Numbered from the stretch's first letter, positions 1-10,172 are shown. The stretch: 64,000 bases of DNA from Ciceribacter thiooxidans (GCF_014126615.1 NZ_CP059896.1:1994501-2058500), one strand, 5' to 3'. The notes: generated by a model not told the origin, from the sequence alone. Numbers and translations: made by a program.

Positions 1-122
1 TGGAGCTCTTGTCATGCTTGGGATTTCTGACCCCGTTGGGTAGAGCAAATGGCGCTGCGGCGCAAGGCTCGACACGGTGGCGCGGATGGTTATGTCACGC
101 CTCGCGCCAACCGTCGGCGATG

Positions 123-632
123 TCAGAATTCCTGGCCGTATCCGACCGGCTCCGGTGCGACGAAAGCCTTGGCGAGGCCGACCGTCTGGATGTCGCGGTC
201 GAGCTTGGGGTTGTAGGCGACCGTCAGCCAGTGCACGGAATAGCCGTGCTTCTCGAAGAAATGCAGACCTTCGCGGTTCATCGCGTGTGTCTCGAGGGTC
301 GCCTTCTCGAAGCCCAGATGGCGGATTTCGCCTTCGACGGCTGCCAGCAGGGCCGTGCCGAGGCCCTGCCCCTGGAAAACCGGGTCGATCCAGAAATCCG
401 TGATGTCCTCGTCGAGGTTTTCGCGCGCTGCCCAGCCGGCGACGTCGCCGTTCTGCTCGATCACCGTGATCGTAAGCCATTCGGAGCTGACGAAGTTCCA
501 GAAGGCAAGGCGCGCGTTCTCGACCATGGCTTTCGTTTCGCCGACGGGGATCATCGCCTTCTCCCAGGCGCGCAGCCCGACATCGGCGAGGATCGCCGCC
601 TCATCCTGCCGTGCACTGCGGATCGTGATCAT
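123..632 (-). CDS. GNAT family N-acetyltransferase
   Basis: A 169-residue protein with the GCN5-related acetyltransferase fold. It probably moves an acetyl group from acetyl-CoA to an unknown amine. The acetyl-CoA loop is visible as QGQGLGTALL near residue 90, followed by a helix and the family-typical FFEKHGY segment near residue 125. The ATG start is preceded by a G-rich stretch about 12 bases upstream. It stands alone, with no operon partner in the window, so the substrate cannot be guessed. Confidence 0.85.
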   Translation of the reverse strand: MITIRSARQDEAAILADVGLRAWEKAMIPVGETKAMVENARLAFWNFVSSEWLTITVIEQNGDVAGWAARENLDEDITDFWIDPVFQGQGLGTALLAAVEGEIRHLGFEKATLETHAMNREGLHFFEKHGYSVHWLTVAYNPKLDRDIQTVGLAKAFVAPEPVGYGQEF

Positions 633-1039
633 GAAGTGCCCCCCGCTTTGCGTCAGTAGAACACCGGCGATGGCGATTTACCAGCCCATCGCGACCTGCG
701 CCCGTGTGACGATGGTAATCTCAACATTTCCAGTGTCTTGTAGATCATTCTGCATCTCGACATCACGTTACGGAAGTTGCGACGGGGCGCGCCCCTGATT
801 CGCCGGAGGATTTAGAGGCGTTTCCTCCTGCGCTTGACGCGCGCCGAGGCATGCGGCAAAAACAGCTCCGCACGATGGAGTGTTGATGTACGGATTGTCA
901 CAGACCCGGTGAAGGCCCTGCCCGCGATCGATACGATCCGCGCGCATGGGCCCGACGAGAACAGAACCCCGATGCCTGACCGGCAACGGATACGTTTTCG
1001 TGCGTCCTTTCGAAGGACGCGAATACCGGATCAACGACA
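633..1039. other. Intergenic region, no gene seen
   Basis: About 400 bases separate the divergent acetyltransferase and YjhX-like genes. Open frames here are short and have no recognisable protein character. The only clear structure is the palindrome at 1002-1020, just before the yjhX-like start, which is listed separately. Confidence 0.5.
1002..1020. promoter_or_regulatory. Perfect dyad upstream of yjhX-like gene
   Basis: The arms GCGTCCTT and AAGGACGC surround a 3-base centre. The dyad ends 19 bases before the yjhX-like start codon, where an operator or a hairpin in the mRNA leader would lie. No protein binding is proven; the regulatory role is inferred from symmetry and position. Confidence 0.4.
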
Positions 1040-1297
1040 ATGGACATCTCGCGCAACGAACAGCGCATCCTTCACCTGCTCGCCCAGGGCGGGCGGATCG
1101 AAATCTATCGCAATGACAGACGCAAGATCGAGAACGCCCGGTGCTTCTCGCGCGACGGCTGGCTCTATCCCGGCTTCGACCTTCTCCTCTTCCGAAAACT
1201 GAAGCGGCTGAAGGCGATCAGCTCGAAGGCCGGACACCCTTACCGGATCACCGAAAGGGGGCTGCGGCTCGTCAGGGCGGAACTGGACAACAGGTAA
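1040..1297 (+). CDS. yjhX: YjhX family toxin-like protein (UPF0386)
   Basis: An 85-residue protein that matches the small YjhX/UPF0386 family along its whole length: an N-terminal NEQRILHLLAQGGRI segment, a central CFSRDGW, then a lysine-rich helix and a C-terminal RAELDNR. In E. coli, YjhX is described as the toxin of the YjhX-YjhQ pair, where YjhQ is a GNAT-type protein. Here a GNAT gene ends 35 bases downstream on the opposite strand and another lies upstream, but neither is co-transcribed with it. The fold looks like a winged helix. A perfect dyad precedes the start. Function as a toxin is inferred only from the family. Confidence 0.75.
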   Translation: MDISRNEQRILHLLAQGGRIEIYRNDRRKIENARCFSRDGWLYPGFDLLLFRKLKRLKAISSKAGHPYRITERGLRLVRAELDNR

Positions 1298-1304
1298 CGA
1301 CGAC

Positions 1305-1329
1305 GCCGGCCTTCCTCGTGAAGGCCGGC
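1305..1329. terminator. Bidirectional hairpin between convergent genes
   Basis: A GC-rich stem (GCCGGCCTTC with GAAGGCCGGC around a short loop) lies between the convergent yjhX-like and acetyltransferase genes. It lacks a clear run of T on either strand, so it is an imperfect intrinsic terminator that could serve both genes. Confidence 0.5.
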
Positions 1330-1331
1330 AG

Positions 1332-1817
1332 CTACAGTGCCTTTTCCAGGTGGACCTTTTCGACGTCCATCTGCATCGCCGCAGAACGCTCCATGCCACG
1401 CCAGACGAGGACGAAGCCGCAGCGCTCGTACAATCGGATGGCGCCGGCATTGCGGGCGTGGGTGGCGATGCGTGCGCGTTCTATTCCCTCGCCCCGCATC
1501 AGGGAGAAAACGTGTTCGAGAAGCGCCCTGCCGGCGCCCCTTCCCTGATGATCGGGATGAACCCACAGGTCCGAGACATAGTCGGCATCGCCCTCGCGGG
1601 CGGTCCAGCCGACGATCTCGCCGGCGCGTTCGGCGACGAGAATGACCGGTGAACCGGTCGCCGCGAAATCGCAGAAGGCGCGGTGCACACACTCCGGCAT
1701 CTCAGTGCCGAAGTCATTCAGGACGGGGTTCGCCGCCCAGGCGGCAAAGCCGACTTCGCCGACGCTTTCGGCGTCGGCCTCGGTCATCGGTCGGATCAGA
1801 ACCCGGCTTACCACCAC
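1332..1817 (-). CDS. GNAT family N-acetyltransferase
   Basis: A 161-residue acetyltransferase. The acetyl-CoA-binding motif appears as [13 protein letters not shown] near residue 90, with the strand-helix pattern [20 protein letters not shown] that follows in GNAT proteins. It starts with GTG and overlaps the end of gatA by 10 bases, so it is probably translationally coupled to gatA. The link to gatA may be only organisational; the substrate is unknown. Confidence 0.85.
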   Translation of the reverse strand: MVVSRVLIRPMTEADAESVGEVGFAAWAANPVLNDFGTEMPECVHRAFCDFAATGSPVILVAERAGEIVGWTAREGDADYVSDLWVHPDHQGRGAGRALLEHVFSLMRGEGIERARIATHARNAGAIRLYERCGFVLVWRGMERSAAMQMDVEKVHLEKAL

Positions 1818-3286
1818 TTCGCCGGGCGGAAGGTGCCGGCGGCCTGTTCGATGACGTGCGCGGCCTTGAAGAGCGTGCTCTCCTCGAACGGCCGGCCGAT
1901 GAGCTGCAGGCCGAGCGGCAGGCCCTTGGCGTCGAGGCCGGCGGGAACGGAAAGGCCCGGAAGCCCGGCCATGTTCACCGTCACCGTGAAGACGTCCTGC
2001 AGGTACATCTTGACCGGATCGGCGGCGAGTTCCTTGTCGCCGATGGCAAAGGCAGACGACGGCGTGATCGGCGCGAGCACGGTATCGACATCGTTGAAGG
2101 CGAGCTCGAAATCGCGCTTGATCAGCGTGCGGACCTTCTGGGCTCTCAGGTAATAAGCGTCGTAATAGCCGGCCGACAGCACGTATGTGCCGATGAGGAT
2201 ACGCCGCTTGACCTCGGTGCCGAAGCCCGCGGCGCGGGTCTTCTCGTACATGTCGGCAATGTCCTTGCCGTCGACCCGCAGGCCGTAGCGGACACCGTCA
2301 TAGCGGGCGAGGTTCGACGAGGCTTCCGCCGGTGCCACGATATAGTAGGCGGGCAGCGCGTATTTGGTGTGCGGCAAGGAAATGTCGACGACCTCGGCAC
2401 CGGCGTCCTTCAGCCAGGCCACGCCCTGCGCCCAGAGTTTTTCGATCTCTTCCGGCATGCCCTCGACGCGGTATTCCTTCGGGATGCCGATCCGCATGCC
2501 CTTGAGCGACTGGCCGAGCGCCGCCTCATAGTCCGGAACCGGAATGTCGACCGAGGTCGTGTCCTTGGCGTCGACGCTCGCCATCGACTTCAAGAGGATC
2601 GCGGCGTCGCGAACGTCGCGGGCGATCGGGCCGGCCTGATCGAGGGAGGACGCATAGGCGACGATGCCCCAGCGCGAGCAGCGGCCATAGGTGGGCTTGA
2701 TGCCGACGGTGCCGGTGAACGCGGCCGGCTGGCGGATCGAGCCGCCGGTGTCGGTCGCCGTCGCACCGGCGCAGAGATGGGCTGCGACCGCAGCCGCCGA
2801 GCCGCCCGACGAACCGCCGGGCACGAGGCGCTGATCGGAGCCGCTCGCCTTCCACGGGTTCGTCACCGGACCGTAATGGGAGCTTTCGTTCGACGAGCCC
2901 ATGGCAAACTCGTCCATGTTGAGCTTGCCGAGCATGACGGCGCCGTCGTCCCAGAGGTTCTGGGTGACGGTCGATTCGTATTTCGGCTTGAACCGGCTGA
3001 GGACCGCACTGCAGGCCTGGGTGTGGACGTCGCGGGTCGCAAACAGGTCCTTTACACCGAGCGGAATGCCCTCGAGCGCGCCGGCCTTGCCGGCGGCGAT
3101 GCGCGCGTCGGAGGCCTTGGCCATCTCCAGCGCCTTCTCCGGCGTGACCGTCACAAAGGCGTTGATCGCATCGTTCGCGGTCTCGATCGCCTGCAGATAG
3201 GCTTCGGTCAGCTCGACGGCTTTGAATTCCTTCGCCGCCAGTTTGGCGCGGGCTTCGGCAATGGTCAGGCTGGTCAGTTCGCTCAT
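1808..3286 (-). CDS. gatA: Asp-tRNA(Asn)/Glu-tRNA(Gln) amidotransferase subunit A
   Basis: GatA (492 residues) is the amidase subunit of GatCAB. It releases ammonia from glutamine so that mischarged Glu-tRNA(Gln) or Asp-tRNA(Asn) becomes correctly aminoacylated. The amidase-signature triad is visible: Lys79 in GVKDL, the cis-serine in the GGSSGGS loop (157-163) and the nucleophile Ser183 in DTGGSIRQ. The length is normal. gatC lies 92 bases upstream on the same strand; gatB is not in the window. Confidence 0.97.
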   Translation of the reverse strand: MSELTSLTIAEARAKLAAKEFKAVELTEAYLQAIETANDAINAFVTVTPEKALEMAKASDARIAAGKAGALEGIPLGVKDLFATRDVHTQACSAVLSRFKPKYESTVTQNLWDDGAVMLGKLNMDEFAMGSSNESSHYGPVTNPWKASGSDQRLVPGGSSGGSAAAVAAHLCAGATATDTGGSIRQPAAFTGTVGIKPTYGRCSRWGIVAYASSLDQAGPIARDVRDAAILLKSMASVDAKDTTSVDIPVPDYEAALGQSLKGMRIGIPKEYRVEGMPEEIEKLWAQGVAWLKDAGAEVVDISLPHTKYALPAYYIVAPAEASSNLARYDGVRYGLRVDGKDIADMYEKTRAAGFGTEVKRRILIGTYVLSAGYYDAYYLRAQKVRTLIKRDFELAFNDVDTVLAPITPSSAFAIGDKELAADPVKMYLQDVFTVTVNMAGLPGLSVPAGLDAKGLPLGLQLIGRPFEESTLFKAAHVIEQAAGTFRPAKWW

Positions 3287-3378
3287 GATCGGTTCACTTC
3301 AAAATGAAAGGCGCCTTGGCAGCGCATCAATGCTGGATACGGCCCGGAGACGGCCGTCACGCACGGAATAGGCGACGG

Positions 3379-3666
3379 TTATTCGACAACCTTCGGCACG
3401 AGGAAGAAATTGCGATCGGTCTCCGGCGCATTGGCGACGATATCGTCCGCCTTGCTGCCGTCGGTGACCTCGTCCTTGCGCTTCTTCATCGCCATCGGCG
3501 TGACCGACGTCATCGGCTCGACGCCGGTGACATCGACCTCGGAGAGCTGCTCGACGAAGCCGAGAATGCCGTTCAGCTCACCCATCATCCGCTCCGCATC
3601 CTCTTCATTGAGGGCAATGCGGGCAAGATGCGCAACACGCTTCACGGTGGCGAGATCAACGGACAT
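3379..3666 (-). CDS. gatC: Asp-tRNA(Asn)/Glu-tRNA(Gln) amidotransferase subunit C
   Basis: GatC (95 residues) is the small structural subunit that wraps around GatA and helps to fold it in GatCAB. The family pattern is seen in [12 protein letters not shown] at the N terminus, the central [12 protein letters not shown] helix and the C-terminal LRxD-like tail replaced here by [13 protein letters not shown]. It sits directly upstream of gatA in the usual alphaproteobacterial gatC-gatA order. Confidence 0.96.
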   Translation of the reverse strand: MSVDLATVKRVAHLARIALNEEDAERMMGELNGILGFVEQLSEVDVTGVEPMTSVTPMAMKKRKDEVTDGSKADDIVANAPETDRNFFLVPKVVE

Positions 3667-3736
3667 GGGTATTCTCCAGACAGACTGTTTCCCCCGCTAT
3701 AATGGCCGCGGGACGCATGCGCAACGGGGGAAATCG

Positions 3737-4441
3737 TCAGAGGTCGAGGCTCTCGCCGGGCTTCGGCGTGGCGACCTTCGTCTTCGTTCCCTCCATGCCG
3801 GCGACGAACTTCTCCGGCGTCTGGTCGATGATCGGGAAGGAGCCGTAATGGCAGGGTAGCGCAACCTCGAAATTGAAGAAACGCTGGCAGGCGAGCGCGG
3901 CGACGGCACCGCCCATCGTAAAGCGGTCGCCGATCGGAACGATGCCGATGTCGGGGCGATGCAACTCGTTGATCAGCGCCATGTCGGAGAAGATATCTGT
4001 GTCGCCCATGTGGAGCAGCGAGGCGCCGTCGTCGAAATGCAGCATCAGGCCGTTCGGATTGCCGAGCGAGTGGGAAACACCATCCTCGGTGATCGAGGCG
4101 GAGGAATGCAGCGCATTTGTGAAGGTGACGGTGAAGCTATCCATGTCGATGGTGCCGCCGGTATTGCCCGGCGAATAGTTTTCCAGCCCCTTGTGGGCGA
4201 GCCACATGCAGAGGTCGAAATTGGCGACGACCGTCGCACCGCTTTCCTTCGCGATCGCAAGCGTATCGCCGACATGGTCGCCATGGCCGTGGGTCAGCAG
4301 GATGTGGGTGACGTCGGCAGCCGCTTCTTTGAGGTCGAGACCCTCGAAGCCCGGATTGCCGGTGAAGAAGGGATCGATGAGAATGCGGGCCTTGCCGGTT
4401 TCGATGCGGAAGGCGGAATGCCCGAGCCAGGTGATTTTCAT
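3737..4441 (-). CDS. UPF0173 metal-dependent hydrolase
   Basis: A 234-residue metallo-beta-lactamase-fold hydrolase of the UPF0173 family. The metal-binding motif is seen as [11 protein letters not shown] near residue 55, and later ligands in LHMGDTDIF and PCHYGSFPI. The ATG at 4441 was chosen because AAGGAAGAG stands just upstream and the family begins [11 protein letters not shown]; the reading frame extends upstream but has no family similarity there. Its substrate is unknown. It is transcribed divergently from the phnA-like gene. Confidence 0.9.
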   Translation of the reverse strand: MKITWLGHSAFRIETGKARILIDPFFTGNPGFEGLDLKEAAADVTHILLTHGHGDHVGDTLAIAKESGATVVANFDLCMWLAHKGLENYSPGNTGGTIDMDSFTVTFTNALHSSASITEDGVSHSLGNPNGLMLHFDDGASLLHMGDTDIFSDMALINELHRPDIGIVPIGDRFTMGGAVAALACQRFFNFEVALPCHYGSFPIIDQTPEKFVAGMEGTKTKVATPKPGESLDL

Positions 4442-4661
4442 TGTCGTCTCTTCCTTTCGAATCTTCTGCCGTGCGGCCACGATCTCATTAGAGTATTTTG
4501 GCCGACAGCGGCAGCAGGGCAAGTGCGCAGACACCGTCTGCGCTCGTATTGCGCTACCCTGCCCGGTAGGATATGCGACGTCATCCCCTCGATGGACGGA
4601 GTTTGCGGCGCACGCGGCGTCATTCATCGGGTTTTCGAGTGACGGCCGCAAGGAGGCAAGA

Positions 4662-4958
4662 ATGTCCGACGATGATTATGTATACGACGAAGTAACCGGC
4701 GAATGGCGGCCGGCCTCCGAAATGGCAGCGCAGGCCGCAGCAGCGGCCGAGGTTCGCGACAGCGCCGGCAACGTGCTCGCCGACGGTGATTCCGTCACCC
4801 TCATCAAGGACTTGAAGGTCAAGGGCACCAGCACGACCCTGAAGCAGGGGACCGTCATCAAGTCGATCCGCCTCACGGAGAATCCGGAGGAGGTCGACTG
4901 CCGCCACGACGCCATCAAGGGCCTGGTGCTGCGCACCGAATTCTTGCGCAAGCGGTAA
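4662..4958 (+). CDS. phnA: PhnA-domain protein
   Basis: A 98-residue protein that matches the C-terminal PhnA domain: [21 protein letters not shown], then [11 protein letters not shown], an SH3-like barrel. The zinc-ribbon half found in longer PhnA proteins is missing. The N terminus has an acidic segment ([13 protein letters not shown]). The start was placed at the ATG after a strong AAGGAGG site. Despite the name, the family has no proven role in phosphonate breakdown. It is followed 8 bases later by ruvX, so the two are probably co-transcribed. Confidence 0.85.
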   Translation: MSDDDYVYDEVTGEWRPASEMAAQAAAAAEVRDSAGNVLADGDSVTLIKDLKVKGTSTTLKQGTVIKSIRLTENPEEVDCRHDAIKGLVLRTEFLRKR

Positions 4959-4966
4959 GGAACGGC

Positions 4967-5464
4967 ATGGCCACGCTGACGATCGAGCAACTCGCAGGCT
5001 TCCTGAAGCCCGGCCAGGCGATTGCCGGTCTCGATCTCGGCACCAAGACGATCGGGGTCGCGATGTCGGACCTCGGTCGCCGCTTTTCCACCCCCCGCCC
5101 GGTCATCAAGCGCGTCAAGTTCACCAAGGACGCCGAGGTGTTGCTCGATTTCGCGGCACGGGAGAAGGTCGCCGCCTTCGTCATCGGCCTGCCGATGAAC
5201 ATGGACGGCTCGTCAGGACCACGCGTCCAGGCGACGCGGGCCTTCGTGCGCACGATGTCCGACAAAACCGATATTCCCTTCATCCTGTGGGACGAGCGGC
5301 TTTCGACGGTCGCAGCGGAACGCGCACTTCTCGAAATGGACGTGTCACGGGCCAAGCGTGCCGAACGCATCGACTCGGCGGCCGCGGCCTTTATCCTTCA
5401 GGGTGCCCTCGACAGGCTTTCCGCGCTATCGAGAATGGGCGCTTCCGACACGGACGTGCCCTGA
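4967..5464 (+). CDS. ruvX: Putative pre-16S rRNA nuclease / Holliday junction resolvase-like RuvX (YqgF)
   Basis: A 165-residue RNase H-fold protein of the YqgF/RuvX family, involved in 16S rRNA 5'-end maturation and possibly DNA junction processing. Asp23 in [11 protein letters not shown] begins the active-site motif; GLPMNMDGS near 85-93 and the [13 protein letters not shown] segment near 110 are typical. The last acidic residue lies in the [12 protein letters not shown] helix. The 3' end overlaps the convergent DUF6105 gene by 67 bases. Confidence 0.93.
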   Translation: MATLTIEQLAGFLKPGQAIAGLDLGTKTIGVAMSDLGRRFSTPRPVIKRVKFTKDAEVLLDFAAREKVAAFVIGLPMNMDGSSGPRVQATRAFVRTMSDKTDIPFILWDERLSTVAAERALLEMDVSRAKRAERIDSAAAAFILQGALDRLSALSRMGASDTDVP

Positions 5465-5733
5465 CGCGTCCGCCACCAGGCGGCAATCGCACGGCGCTTG
5501 CGCAAGGCGATGATCGCGAAGACGAACAGGCTGTCGAACACGATGGCGCGTGCGACCAGCGGCGGAATGGTGTCCGGCGGGATGCCGAGAATATCCCCGT
5601 AGATCTGGAAGACCATGTCATGCGCCTGTCGGGTCAGCATGAAATAGCCGAAACTGATGTCGTTGTAGGAAAGGCCGTACCAGCCTCCGAGCAGCACGAT
5701 CGGCGTCGCCCAAAAAATCAGGAACGTCTTCAT
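5398..5733 (-). CDS. DUF6105-type small membrane protein
   Basis: A 111-residue protein with two hydrophobic segments ([18 protein letters not shown] near the N terminus and a second one around [14 protein letters not shown]) and a basic cytoplasmic tail. It resembles small rhizobial proteins classed as DUF6105; the function is unknown. The start at 5733 was preferred because GGGGAGGG precedes it. It overlaps the stop of the upstream 56-residue gene by 4 bases (ATGA), and its 3' end runs 67 bases into ruvX on the other strand. Confidence 0.7.
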   Translation of the reverse strand: MKTFLIFWATPIVLLGGWYGLSYNDISFGYFMLTRQAHDMVFQIYGDILGIPPDTIPPLVARAIVFDSLFVFAIIALRKRRAIAAWWRTRQGTSVSEAPILDSAESLSRAP

Positions 5734-5900
5734 GCCGCCCTCCCCTTCCATTCTTGTGACGGCGTCCAGTTGCGGACGAGCCATGTCGCCAGAGCCATCG
5801 CGCTGAGCACGACGGCAGGCACGGCGATGTCGAGCGCCAGGCCGGCGAAGAACATCATCACCATGAGCATTCTCGCGATCCGTGCGGCGTTGTTAACCAT
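5730..5900 (-). CDS. Hypothetical 56-residue membrane protein
   Basis: A small frame that begins MVNNAARIARML and has one long hydrophobic stretch (about residues 11-45, rich in Met, Leu, Ala and Val), ending in a basic tail. Its stop overlaps the start of the DUF6105 gene as ATGA, the usual sign of translational coupling, which supports it as a real gene. No ribosome site is obvious, so the start is tentative. Function unknown; it may work with its downstream partner. Confidence 0.55.
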   Translation of the reverse strand: MVNNAARIARMLMVMMFFAGLALDIAVPAVVLSAMALATWLVRNWTPSQEWKGRAA

Positions 5901-6122
5901 CTTGCCATCGGCTCCGGCATCAACCGGTCCGAAACTCGCGCGTTAACCGACCTCGCGCAACGTAAACCATTTATTAAGGTTAACGCGCCCTGGGGATAAC
6001 CGGCACACCGCCCACCCCCTTCGAGATCACGGTAGTAGACGGATAGTTATTTAGCTTGAGAGCTAACCATCGACTCAGGAGGGAAAGCTGTCGCTCAGCG
6101 GTCCGGATATCGTGCGGCCCGC

Positions 6123-7775
6123 CTACCCTGCCGCCGGATAAAGGAGATCGAGGACGTAGCGGGCGTCGAAGCGGGCGTCGATGGCGCCGTAGGTGTGGCG
6201 CCAGCCGCCGGCGAGGCGCGTCTCGAGGAACGCATCGGCGATTTTGCCGGCACCGAGGCGATAGAGTTCCGCCGCGGCGGCGGCGAGCGCCAGTTGCTCG
6301 ACGAGGAGCCTTGATGCCGCCTCGTCGCGCTCGGCAAGGGCCGTCGCCGCCCTCAGGACCTCGACGGTCTTCCTGCCGGAGACGCCGAGGTCGCGTTCGA
6401 GCCCTGCAAAGATCGTCTCGAAGAGATCCTTGCCGCGGTTCAGCACCCTGAGCACGTCGAGCGCCATGACGTTGCCCGACCCTTCCCAGATCGCATTGAC
6501 CGGCGCTTCCCGGTAGTGGCGGGCGATTGCCCGCTCCTCGATGTAGCCGCTGCCGCCGATGCATTCCATCGCCTCGTAGATCAGCGCGGGCGCCATCTTG
6601 CAGACCCAGTATTTGACGACCGGCGTCATCACCCGCGCAAAGGCGGCATCGGCGGGGTTGTCGCGCGCCTGGTCGAAGGACTGCGCGAGCCGGAAGACGA
6701 GTGCGGTCGCGCCGGCGACGTCGAGCGCCATGTCGGCGAGCACGCGGGTCATGATCGGCTGGTCGATCAGCATCTTGCCGAAAACGCTGCGGCCACGAAC
6801 ATGGTGGACGGCTTCCGCCATCGAGGCGCGCATGATGCCGGCAGACGCGACGGCGCAGTCGAGCCGGGTCAGCGTCACCATGTCGAGGATCGTGCGGATG
6901 CCGTCGCCGGGCTGGCCGAGGATATAGCCGAACGTGCCGTCGAACTCGACTTCCGAGGAGGCGTTGGAACGGTTGCCGAGCTTGTCCTTCAGTCGCTGGA
7001 ACTGCAGCCCGTTGGCCGATCCGTCTTCGAGGAGCCGCGGCACGAGGAAGCACCCGATTCCCTCCGGCGTCTGGGCGAGCATCACGAAGGCGTCGCTCAT
7101 CGGCGCCGACATGAACCACTTGTGGCCGGAGAGACGGTAGATGCCCTCGCCCACCCGCTCGGCGCGGGAGATATTGGCGCGAACGTCTGTACCGCCCTGC
7201 TTCTCCGTCATGCCCATGCCGAGCGTTATTCCCGTCTTCTGCATCGGCGGCTTGTTGGAGGAGTCGTATTTGCGAGAAAGGATTTTCGGCACCCACTCCT
7301 TCTGCACCTGCGGCGAAGCCATCAGCGCAGCGACGGACGCGCTCGTCATCGTCAGCGGGCAGAGATGACCGCATTCGAGCTGGGCGGTCAGGAAGAAGCG
7401 GACCGCGCGGGCCCTGTGCTCGTAGCCGCGGGTGTCGGGATGGTTTTCCCAGGCGGACGAATGCAGCCCGTTCGCCATCGAGCGGCGCATCAGCGCGTGC
7501 CAGGCCGGATGGAATTCGACGACGTCCAGCCGTTCGCCGCGCACGCCGTGGGTCCGCAACTGCGGCACGTTCTGGTTCGCCATGCGCGCCAGTTCCTGCG
7601 CCTCCGGCGAGGTCACGTAGCGGCCGAGCGCGTCATATTCCTCCCGCAGCGAGCGGTGAAGTCCGGAGCTCAGATCGACGATCAGCGGATCCGACCGGTA
7701 GGCATTGACGCCGGACCAGGGTTTCGGCTGATTCAGTTCGGCGAGTTTGTCTTCTGTCCGGCTCATTTCGCTCAT
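6123..7775 (-). CDS. aidB: Acyl-CoA dehydrogenase, AidB-like
   Basis: A 550-residue flavoprotein of the acyl-CoA dehydrogenase superfamily, AidB branch. It probably oxidises a branched or unusual acyl-CoA with FAD, or acts like E. coli AidB in alkylation protection. The middle domain shows GMGMTEKQGGTDVR and SGHKWFMSAPMSDAF; the C-terminal domain shows YEAMECIGGSGYIEE and an extra helical tail typical of the AidB type. An ATG three codons inside (7766) is an alternative start. It is transcribed divergently from pyrB. Confidence 0.85.
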   Translation of the reverse strand: MSEMSRTEDKLAELNQPKPWSGVNAYRSDPLIVDLSSGLHRSLREEYDALGRYVTSPEAQELARMANQNVPQLRTHGVRGERLDVVEFHPAWHALMRRSMANGLHSSAWENHPDTRGYEHRARAVRFFLTAQLECGHLCPLTMTSASVAALMASPQVQKEWVPKILSRKYDSSNKPPMQKTGITLGMGMTEKQGGTDVRANISRAERVGEGIYRLSGHKWFMSAPMSDAFVMLAQTPEGIGCFLVPRLLEDGSANGLQFQRLKDKLGNRSNASSEVEFDGTFGYILGQPGDGIRTILDMVTLTRLDCAVASAGIMRASMAEAVHHVRGRSVFGKMLIDQPIMTRVLADMALDVAGATALVFRLAQSFDQARDNPADAAFARVMTPVVKYWVCKMAPALIYEAMECIGGSGYIEERAIARHYREAPVNAIWEGSGNVMALDVLRVLNRGKDLFETIFAGLERDLGVSGRKTVEVLRAATALAERDEAASRLLVEQLALAAAAAELYRLGAGKIADAFLETRLAGGWRHTYGAIDARFDARYVLDLLYPAAG

Positions 7776-7899
7776 TTTTGTCTTTTGAAGGATCTGATTC
7801 GTTTAACATGGGGAACAAAGTCCAATCCACATAGCACATGCTTGCCCCCCCGGCTGGCAATCTTTATAGACCGCGTGACTATCTCAGGAGGACAGTCCC

Positions 7900-8856
7900 A
7901 TGGTCTTCTTTCCCCACCGCCACCTCCTCGGCATAAAGGGCCTCACCGAACAGGACATCACCTTCCTGCTCGACAAGGCCGACGAGGCCGTCAAGATCAG
8001 CCGCCAGAGGGAAAAGAAGACCTCGACGTTGCGTGGTCTCACCCAGATCAATCTCTTCTTCGAAGCCTCGACGCGAACGCAGTCCTCGTTCGAGCTCGCC
8101 GGCAAGCGGCTCGGCGCGGACGTCATGAACATGTCCGTCGGGAACTCCTCGGTGAAGAAAGGCGAAACGCTGATCGACACGGCGATGACGCTGAACGCCA
8201 TGCGGCCGGACGTGCTGGTCATACGGCATTCCTCCGCGGGCGCCGCCGCCCTCCTCTCCCAGAAGGTCGCATGCTCGGTGGTCAATGCCGGTGACGGCCA
8301 GCACGAGCATCCGACGCAGGCGCTCCTCGATGCGCTGACGATCCGTCGCGCCAAGGGCAAGCTCTCGCGCATCATCGTCGCGATCTGCGGGGACGTCCTG
8401 CATTCGCGCGTCGCCCGTTCGAACATCCTGCTGCTGAACGCCATGGGCGCCCGCGTCCGGGTCGTGGCGCCGGCAACGCTGTTGCCCGCAGGCATCGCCC
8501 AGATGGGCGTCGAAGTCTTCCACGACATGAAGGAGGGCCTCAAGGACGCCGACGTCGTGATGATGCTGCGCCTGCAACGCGAGCGCATGTCGGGCGCCTT
8601 CGTGCCTTCGATCCGTGAATATTTCCACTTCTACGGCCTCGATGCAGAAAAGCTGAAGGCGGCGAAGGAAGACGCGCTCGTCATGCACCCCGGACCGATG
8701 AACCGCGGGGTCGAGATCGCCTCGGAAGTCGCCGACGGCCCCCAGAGCGTCATTGAGCAGCAGGTGGAAATGGGTGTCGCTGTGCGCATGGCGGTCATGG
8801 AGGCCCTGCTCGTCTCCGGCAACCAGGGTCCGAGAACGGAAGGAATGGGCGCATGA
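7900..8856 (+). CDS. pyrB: Aspartate carbamoyltransferase catalytic subunit
   Basis: PyrB (318 residues) joins carbamoyl phosphate and aspartate, the first committed step of pyrimidine synthesis. The carbamoyl-phosphate motif FEASTRT ends at residue 60 and HPTQALLD near residue 135 is conserved; RLQRERM near residue 225 belongs to the aspartate domain. AGGAGGAC precedes the ATG. No pyrI regulatory subunit is nearby; instead a dihydroorotase-like gene overlaps its end by 4 bases, as in class A ATCase assemblies. Confidence 0.97.
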   Translation: MVFFPHRHLLGIKGLTEQDITFLLDKADEAVKISRQREKKTSTLRGLTQINLFFEASTRTQSSFELAGKRLGADVMNMSVGNSSVKKGETLIDTAMTLNAMRPDVLVIRHSSAGAAALLSQKVACSVVNAGDGQHEHPTQALLDALTIRRAKGKLSRIIVAICGDVLHSRVARSNILLLNAMGARVRVVAPATLLPAGIAQMGVEVFHDMKEGLKDADVVMMLRLQRERMSGAFVPSIREYFHFYGLDAEKLKAAKEDALVMHPGPMNRGVEIASEVADGPQSVIEQQVEMGVAVRMAVMEALLVSGNQGPRTEGMGA

Positions 8857-10151
8857 GCACGACCACGCCCCTCGTCTTGAAGAATGTCCGCATCGTCGAT
8901 CCGTCGCGCAGCATCGACGAGGTCGGAACGATCGTCGTCGGGGCTGACGGCCGCATCGCCGCAGCCGGCGCCGACGCACTCAACCAGGGTGCACCCGACG
9001 GCGCAGAGGTGCGCGACTGCCGCGGGCTGACCGCAGTGCCGGGTCTCGTCGACGCGCGCGTCTTTACCGGCGAACCGGGCGCGGAACACCGCGAGACCAT
9101 AGCCTCGGCGAGCCGGGCTGCGGCAGCCGGCGGCGTCACTTCCTTCATCGTGATGCCGGACACCGACCCGGTGATCGACGACATCGCGCTGGTTGAATTC
9201 GTGCGCAAGACCGCCCGCGACACCGCCCTCGTCAACGTCTATCCGGCGGCGGCCCTGACGAAGGGGCTCGATGGCGTCGAGATGACCGAGATGGGGCTTC
9301 TCCAGGAAGCGGGAGCCGTCGCCTTCACCAACGGCCGTCACGGCCTCCACGACACGCAGGTCCTGCGCCGCGCGATGACCTATGCACGGGAATTTTCCGC
9401 CGTCATCGCGCTTGAGGCGAAGGACAAGTATCTCGGCGCCAACGGCGTGATGAACGAGGGCCTGCTTGCCGGTTGGCTCGGACTTTCCGGCGTTCCCAAG
9501 GAGGCCGAGATCATCCCGCTCGAACGCGACCTAAGAATCGCGACGCTCACCCGCGCGAAGTATCACGCCGCAAAGATCTCGGTGCCGGAATCTGCCGAGG
9601 CGATCCGCGTCGCCCGCGAACGCGGCGCGAACGTCACCTGCGCCGTCTCGATCAACCACCTGTCGCTCAACGAGAACGACATCGGCGAATACCGCACCTT
9701 CTTCAAGCTGTCGCCGCCGCTGCGCTCGGAGGACGACCGCATGGCCATGGTCGAGGCGATCGCCGACGGCACCATCGACATCATTGTTTCCTCGCATGAT
9801 CCGCAGGACGTCGACACCAAGCGCCTGCCCTTCTCCGATGCCGCGGACGGTGCGATCGGGCTCGAGACGATGCTTTCAGCCGCCCTTCGCCTGCACCACA
9901 GCGGCCAGGTGTCGCTGATGCGTCTCATCGATGCCATGTCGACGCGGCCGGCCCACATCTTCGGCCTCGACGCCGGGACGCTGAAGCCGGGCGCTGCGGC
10001 CGACATCACGCTCATCGACCTCGACGAGCCGTGGCTCGTCTCCAAGGAGGCGATTGTCTCCCGCTCGAAGAACACGCCGTTCGAGGATGCGCGTTTTTCC
10101 GGACGGGCGGTGTCGACCTATGTCCGCGGACGGTGCGTGCATTCGCTATAA
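8853..10151 (+). CDS. pyrX: Dihydroorotase-like protein, probably catalytically inactive (PyrX/PyrC' type)
   Basis: A 432-residue amidohydrolase-fold protein matching dihydroorotase in length and layout, but the catalytic positions are altered. The metal-binding HxH expected after PGLVD reads ARVFTGEPG. The usual (T/S)DHAPH segment reads SSHDPQD, and the PHHL motif is INHL. In pseudomonads such a dead homologue (PyrC') is an obligate scaffold of ATCase. The overlap with pyrB (ATGA) fits the same role here. A separate active dihydroorotase would then be needed elsewhere in the genome. Databases will usually label it pyrC. Confidence 0.85.
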   Translation: MSTTTPLVLKNVRIVDPSRSIDEVGTIVVGADGRIAAAGADALNQGAPDGAEVRDCRGLTAVPGLVDARVFTGEPGAEHRETIASASRAAAAGGVTSFIVMPDTDPVIDDIALVEFVRKTARDTALVNVYPAAALTKGLDGVEMTEMGLLQEAGAVAFTNGRHGLHDTQVLRRAMTYAREFSAVIALEAKDKYLGANGVMNEGLLAGWLGLSGVPKEAEIIPLERDLRIATLTRAKYHAAKISVPESAEAIRVARERGANVTCAVSINHLSLNENDIGEYRTFFKLSPPLRSEDDRMAMVEAIADGTIDIIVSSHDPQDVDTKRLPFSDAADGAIGLETMLSAALRLHHSGQVSLMRLIDAMSTRPAHIFGLDAGTLKPGAAADITLIDLDEPWLVSKEAIVSRSKNTPFEDARFSGRAVSTYVRGRCVHSL

Positions 10152-10172
10152 GATAAATAACGGGGGGACACA

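Noticed and set aside
5941..5990. CtrA-like TTAA repeats between the 56-residue gene and the acyl-CoA dehydrogenase
   Set aside because: Several TTAA-like words occur, but no pair has the 7-base spacing.
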